Assembly: GCA_005765155.1 (NCBI GenBank)
Contig: VCCP01000007.1
Span: 1,319,501 to 1,383,500, forward strand
Reading direction: 5' to 3'
From: Zelopaecilomyces penicillatus
Lineage: Eukaryota > Ascomycota > Sordariomycetes > Hypocreales > Pseudodiploosporaceae
DNA: 64,000 nucleotides
The position numbers were made by a program, and so were the translations under genes. Positions 61,839 to 64,000 of the stretch are shown here, piece by piece. Within the stretch, counting starts at the first letter, position 1, and each line of letters starts with the position of its first letter. Under the pieces are notes generated by a model. It searched no databases. It saw only the letters and a program-made list of their open reading frames with translations, and was not told the origin of the DNA.

Positions 61839-63499
61839 TCGTACTAGATATCAGCCCCCCTGGCACACATCTCGGCAGAACCGTCCCACGCCACAGCCTA
61901 TCATTCGGTACATGCTTGCACATGCAGCACAGTGTGTAGATGCATAGTACGTACATGCAGACATGAACATGATTGATGCGGGAGGAGGGAGGACCAGGAG
62001 GTGCAGGATGAGGGGCAAGATAGGCCCATTTGATAGGATGCTGGAATCTGCTCCTCAGGGCCCGTTCTCTGCCTCACAACCCTTAGAGCAGAGTTGAGAA
62101 GCTAGCAGGGTGAGCTTTGACCACTAACAAAAAGTCCACCAGGCAAGACCACTCGCTACATGGAGTACGGAGCAGCTGGGTACTCGAACGCAGGCAAGGC
62201 TACGGGCACACGGCTCTGCATGCAGTCCTTGGTGCCTGTAGAGGTTGTCGCCGACGGAAGGGGATTGAGTTATTGAGGTTAAAGCCCGGCTACCGTAGGT
62301 GCATGTTCCTTTTCTCCTGAATTCGAATCAGGGGGAGAGCCTATTCCGATCTTGGTTATTATCTAAGGGAAGTTATTCGGCTCTTCTTCATGGGCGGCGG
62401 CCCACCAGGCCAAGATGGGTAGATGCAGGTGTCAGTTAACGTTGCCTCGTTTCCGAAGCCTCCCCCCTAATCCATGGCTAGTATAGGCTGGATGATCTGC
62501 ACCTGGTACGGAGATATGCACAGACATGCGGTCGAACATATTGTGGAAGTTATGTCGACCATGTACTATAATGCACGACCCACGCGTAATAATTCATTAG
62601 GTCAGTTGCTTGCTTGCTCCCATTTTGCTGTCAAACCCCAACCGTCTCGTCCATCATTCTTCAATGGGAGAAAGTACAGAGGGAGAGATAGGGTTAGGGA
62701 GGGGGCTTTCGGCTGCTACCGTTGAGAAAGTTTGCTAATCTATACATCTCTTGTCTCGCATTCAAAACGGCTAGGACTTTCACCAGGCGTTAGCCTTTTT
62801 AATATTCACATTGGATATCTAGAGGGTGCTGCTTCTAATCTTTCTTTTTGTCTTGCTTCTTTCCCTCAAAATTCTAATCAATATGTCAAGCAGTTTATAA
62901 ACTATGGCTGTGCTTTGCCCGTTCTGTTCTTGGTTCTTGATGGGAGGACGAGAATGATGGCTGCAACTGATGACGATGATGATCAGAACGGCATCGTCTT
63001 ACATTATTACCTTACTCTCGGGTCTCACCCGCTGGAAGAGGAGGGGGGGATGTGGATCGAGAAAGGAAGAATAGCACATGAACAGGAGCACCCCCTCCCC
63101 CAGGCTCAAAAAGCAAGCAGGCCGGCGAGGCCACCCACTACCCGCATCGCAGAGACCTGGGGGATGGATGGATGGATGGGGACAGATGACAGATGCTCTC
63201 ATTGCCACAGTGCTGCACTTACGATTGGTCCGGGCTTAGTCCAGAAAGAGAGTCCGTCAGAAGAGCCACAAGAGGGAAAAAGAAAAACAGACACCCTAGA
63301 CCTGGCAGGAGAACCCCGGGAAGGCCCCCAAACAGCGCCAGTACAACTATTTCTACGAGATCCGAATCCGACCCCCCTCTCTGAATCTTCTCCCGCTGTG
63401 GCCCCCCCCGTCCAAGGCTAAATGCCACCCCCCTCAACCACCCCCCCCTAGTCAGTTGCCCTCCTTCCAATAACGGCTTGCACACACGGTGGTGACATG

Positions 63500-63616
63500 A
63501 TGGGCCTCTTCTGTTGCTCTTGTTTTCTGCACAAGCCCCCCAGCGGCGCCAGTCGCGGCGCTTCTGTTGAAGAGCCCCGAAAATATGATGGTAATACTTT
63601 TAGACTGCTTCGCTAG
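63500..63616 (+). CDS. Possible N-terminal exon of a dual-acylated protein (tentative)
   Basis: ATG at 63500 (another ATG directly before it at 63497) opens MGLFCCSCFLHKPPSG. Gly2 followed by a Cys pair is the usual layout of N-myristoylated and palmitoylated membrane-anchored proteins. After EEPRKYD a GTAATA sequence at 63591 could be a splice donor; unspliced, the frame closes at 63616. No downstream exon could be fixed before the window ends. It may be a chance ORF, or the start of a gene extending past 64000. Confidence 0.25.
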   Translation: MGLFCCSCFLHKPPSGASRGASVEEPRKYDGNTFRLLR

Positions 63617-64000
63617 CCTTGCTCTTTGTCGCCTGGTGCGGTCGCTTGAGAGTCAGGCCAAATCAAACGCACGTACGGAAGAATTCAGCGCAGTCAGAAG
63701 AAAGCTTGTCGCCAAAACAGAACCAAGACATCTTAACGCCTAGATTGCCTATGAGTGAGCAGGCAAGTAGCGGCAGAGCGGGCTAGCGAGGGGCGGCGAA
63801 AAAGCGCAGTGTCTCATGTTAGTAGGCCTTCGTTGGTATACAACGAATAGCAGGTGAGCGAGGAGGCCACTTGTTTGACAGCGCTACGCTTGCTGATCAA
63901 AGGAGCAGAAGAAGTACATGTAAGTTTTTCAACATTGGCAACTTACTAGAGCATTCATTCATAGATGAAAAAATGACCCGAATATCAACTGCGCGACAGG

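Larger units (their letters stand above)
59601..63490. other. Gene desert, GC-richer right part, possible promoter/5' UTR
   Basis: GC-richer with long but featureless ORFs: 59612-60163 (+) and 62732-63421 (+) are open without recognised domains. It has a CCAAT box near 60403 and pyrimidine-rich plus-strand tracts near 62835-62870. It could be the promoter and long leader of a rightward gene beyond the window. Confidence 0.4.

Noticed and set aside
62317..62337. TTCGAAT flanked by complementary bases, resembling a tRNA T-arm
   Set aside because: No acceptor, D-arm or anticodon arm could be fitted upstream.
62732..63421. 229-codon plus-strand ORF
   Set aside because: Composition shifts abruptly along its length, begins at a non-ATG codon and has no domain; more likely leader sequence.

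Overview
The window is nuclear DNA of a filamentous ascomycete (Pezizomycotina, most likely Sordariomycetes, possibly Hypocreales). The evidence is short spliceosomal introns of mostly 50-150 nt with GT..AG ends and CTAAC/CTGAC branch points, protein families typical of this group (Grg1/CCG-1, an Hnt3-type aprataxin, a short kinesin-3, a class II eIF4E), and intergenic DNA rich in TACCTAGGTA/TACGGAGTAC-type words. The species cannot be fixed from this sequence alone. No rRNA, tRNA, CRISPR array, intact transposon or secondary-metabolite core gene was found by reading.

Layout. Block A (1-20.7 kb, gene-rich): the C-terminal part of a DHX57-like DEAH helicase (+), aprataxin-like Hnt3 (+), an AT-hook protein (-), a short kinesin-3 (+), a class II eIF4E (+), an EF-hand protein (-), a ten-exon glyoxalase II (-), the pre-rRNA nuclease subunit Las1 (-), a 3.5-kb stretch without genes, and a conserved acidic-tailed protein of unknown function (-). 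Block B (20.7-32.7 kb) is about 12 kb without a recognisable gene. Block C (32.7-49.8 kb, gene-rich): a PfkB sugar kinase (-) divergent from NAD kinase (+), an EBP/EXPERA sterol-isomerase-like membrane protein (+), Grg1 (-), a 3.7-kb gap, a seven-helix membrane protein (+), a dolichyl-diphosphatase-like PAP2 phosphatase (-) divergent from an RBR E3 ubiquitin ligase with an RWD domain (+). Block D (49.8-64 kb) is about 14 kb without a convincing gene, apart from a possible acylated N-terminal exon near the right edge.

The genes are core housekeeping functions: RNA helicase, rRNA processing, translation, DNA-end repair, NADP supply, methylglyoxal detoxification, N-glycosylation lipid recycling, ubiquitylation. 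They do not form one pathway and look like an ordinary chromosomal neighbourhood. Exon structures were rebuilt by hand from splice signals, reading-frame phase and family knowledge. For the multi-exon genes every junction keeps frame and each reconstructed length is a whole number of codons.

The most unusual observations are: (i) the first intron of the PfkB kinase has a GA instead of GT donor, while intron and exons are otherwise intact and the 66-nt intron is in frame and stop-free; (ii) the EF-hand gene's first coding exon is only its ATG; (iii) the glyoxalase II gene has two in-frame starts, one adding a mitochondrial-type presequence; (iv) an upstream ORF overlaps the RBR ligase start codon; (v) two gene deserts make up about 40% of the window and hold recurring palindromic words. 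I saw no clear evidence of an undescribed multi-gene system.
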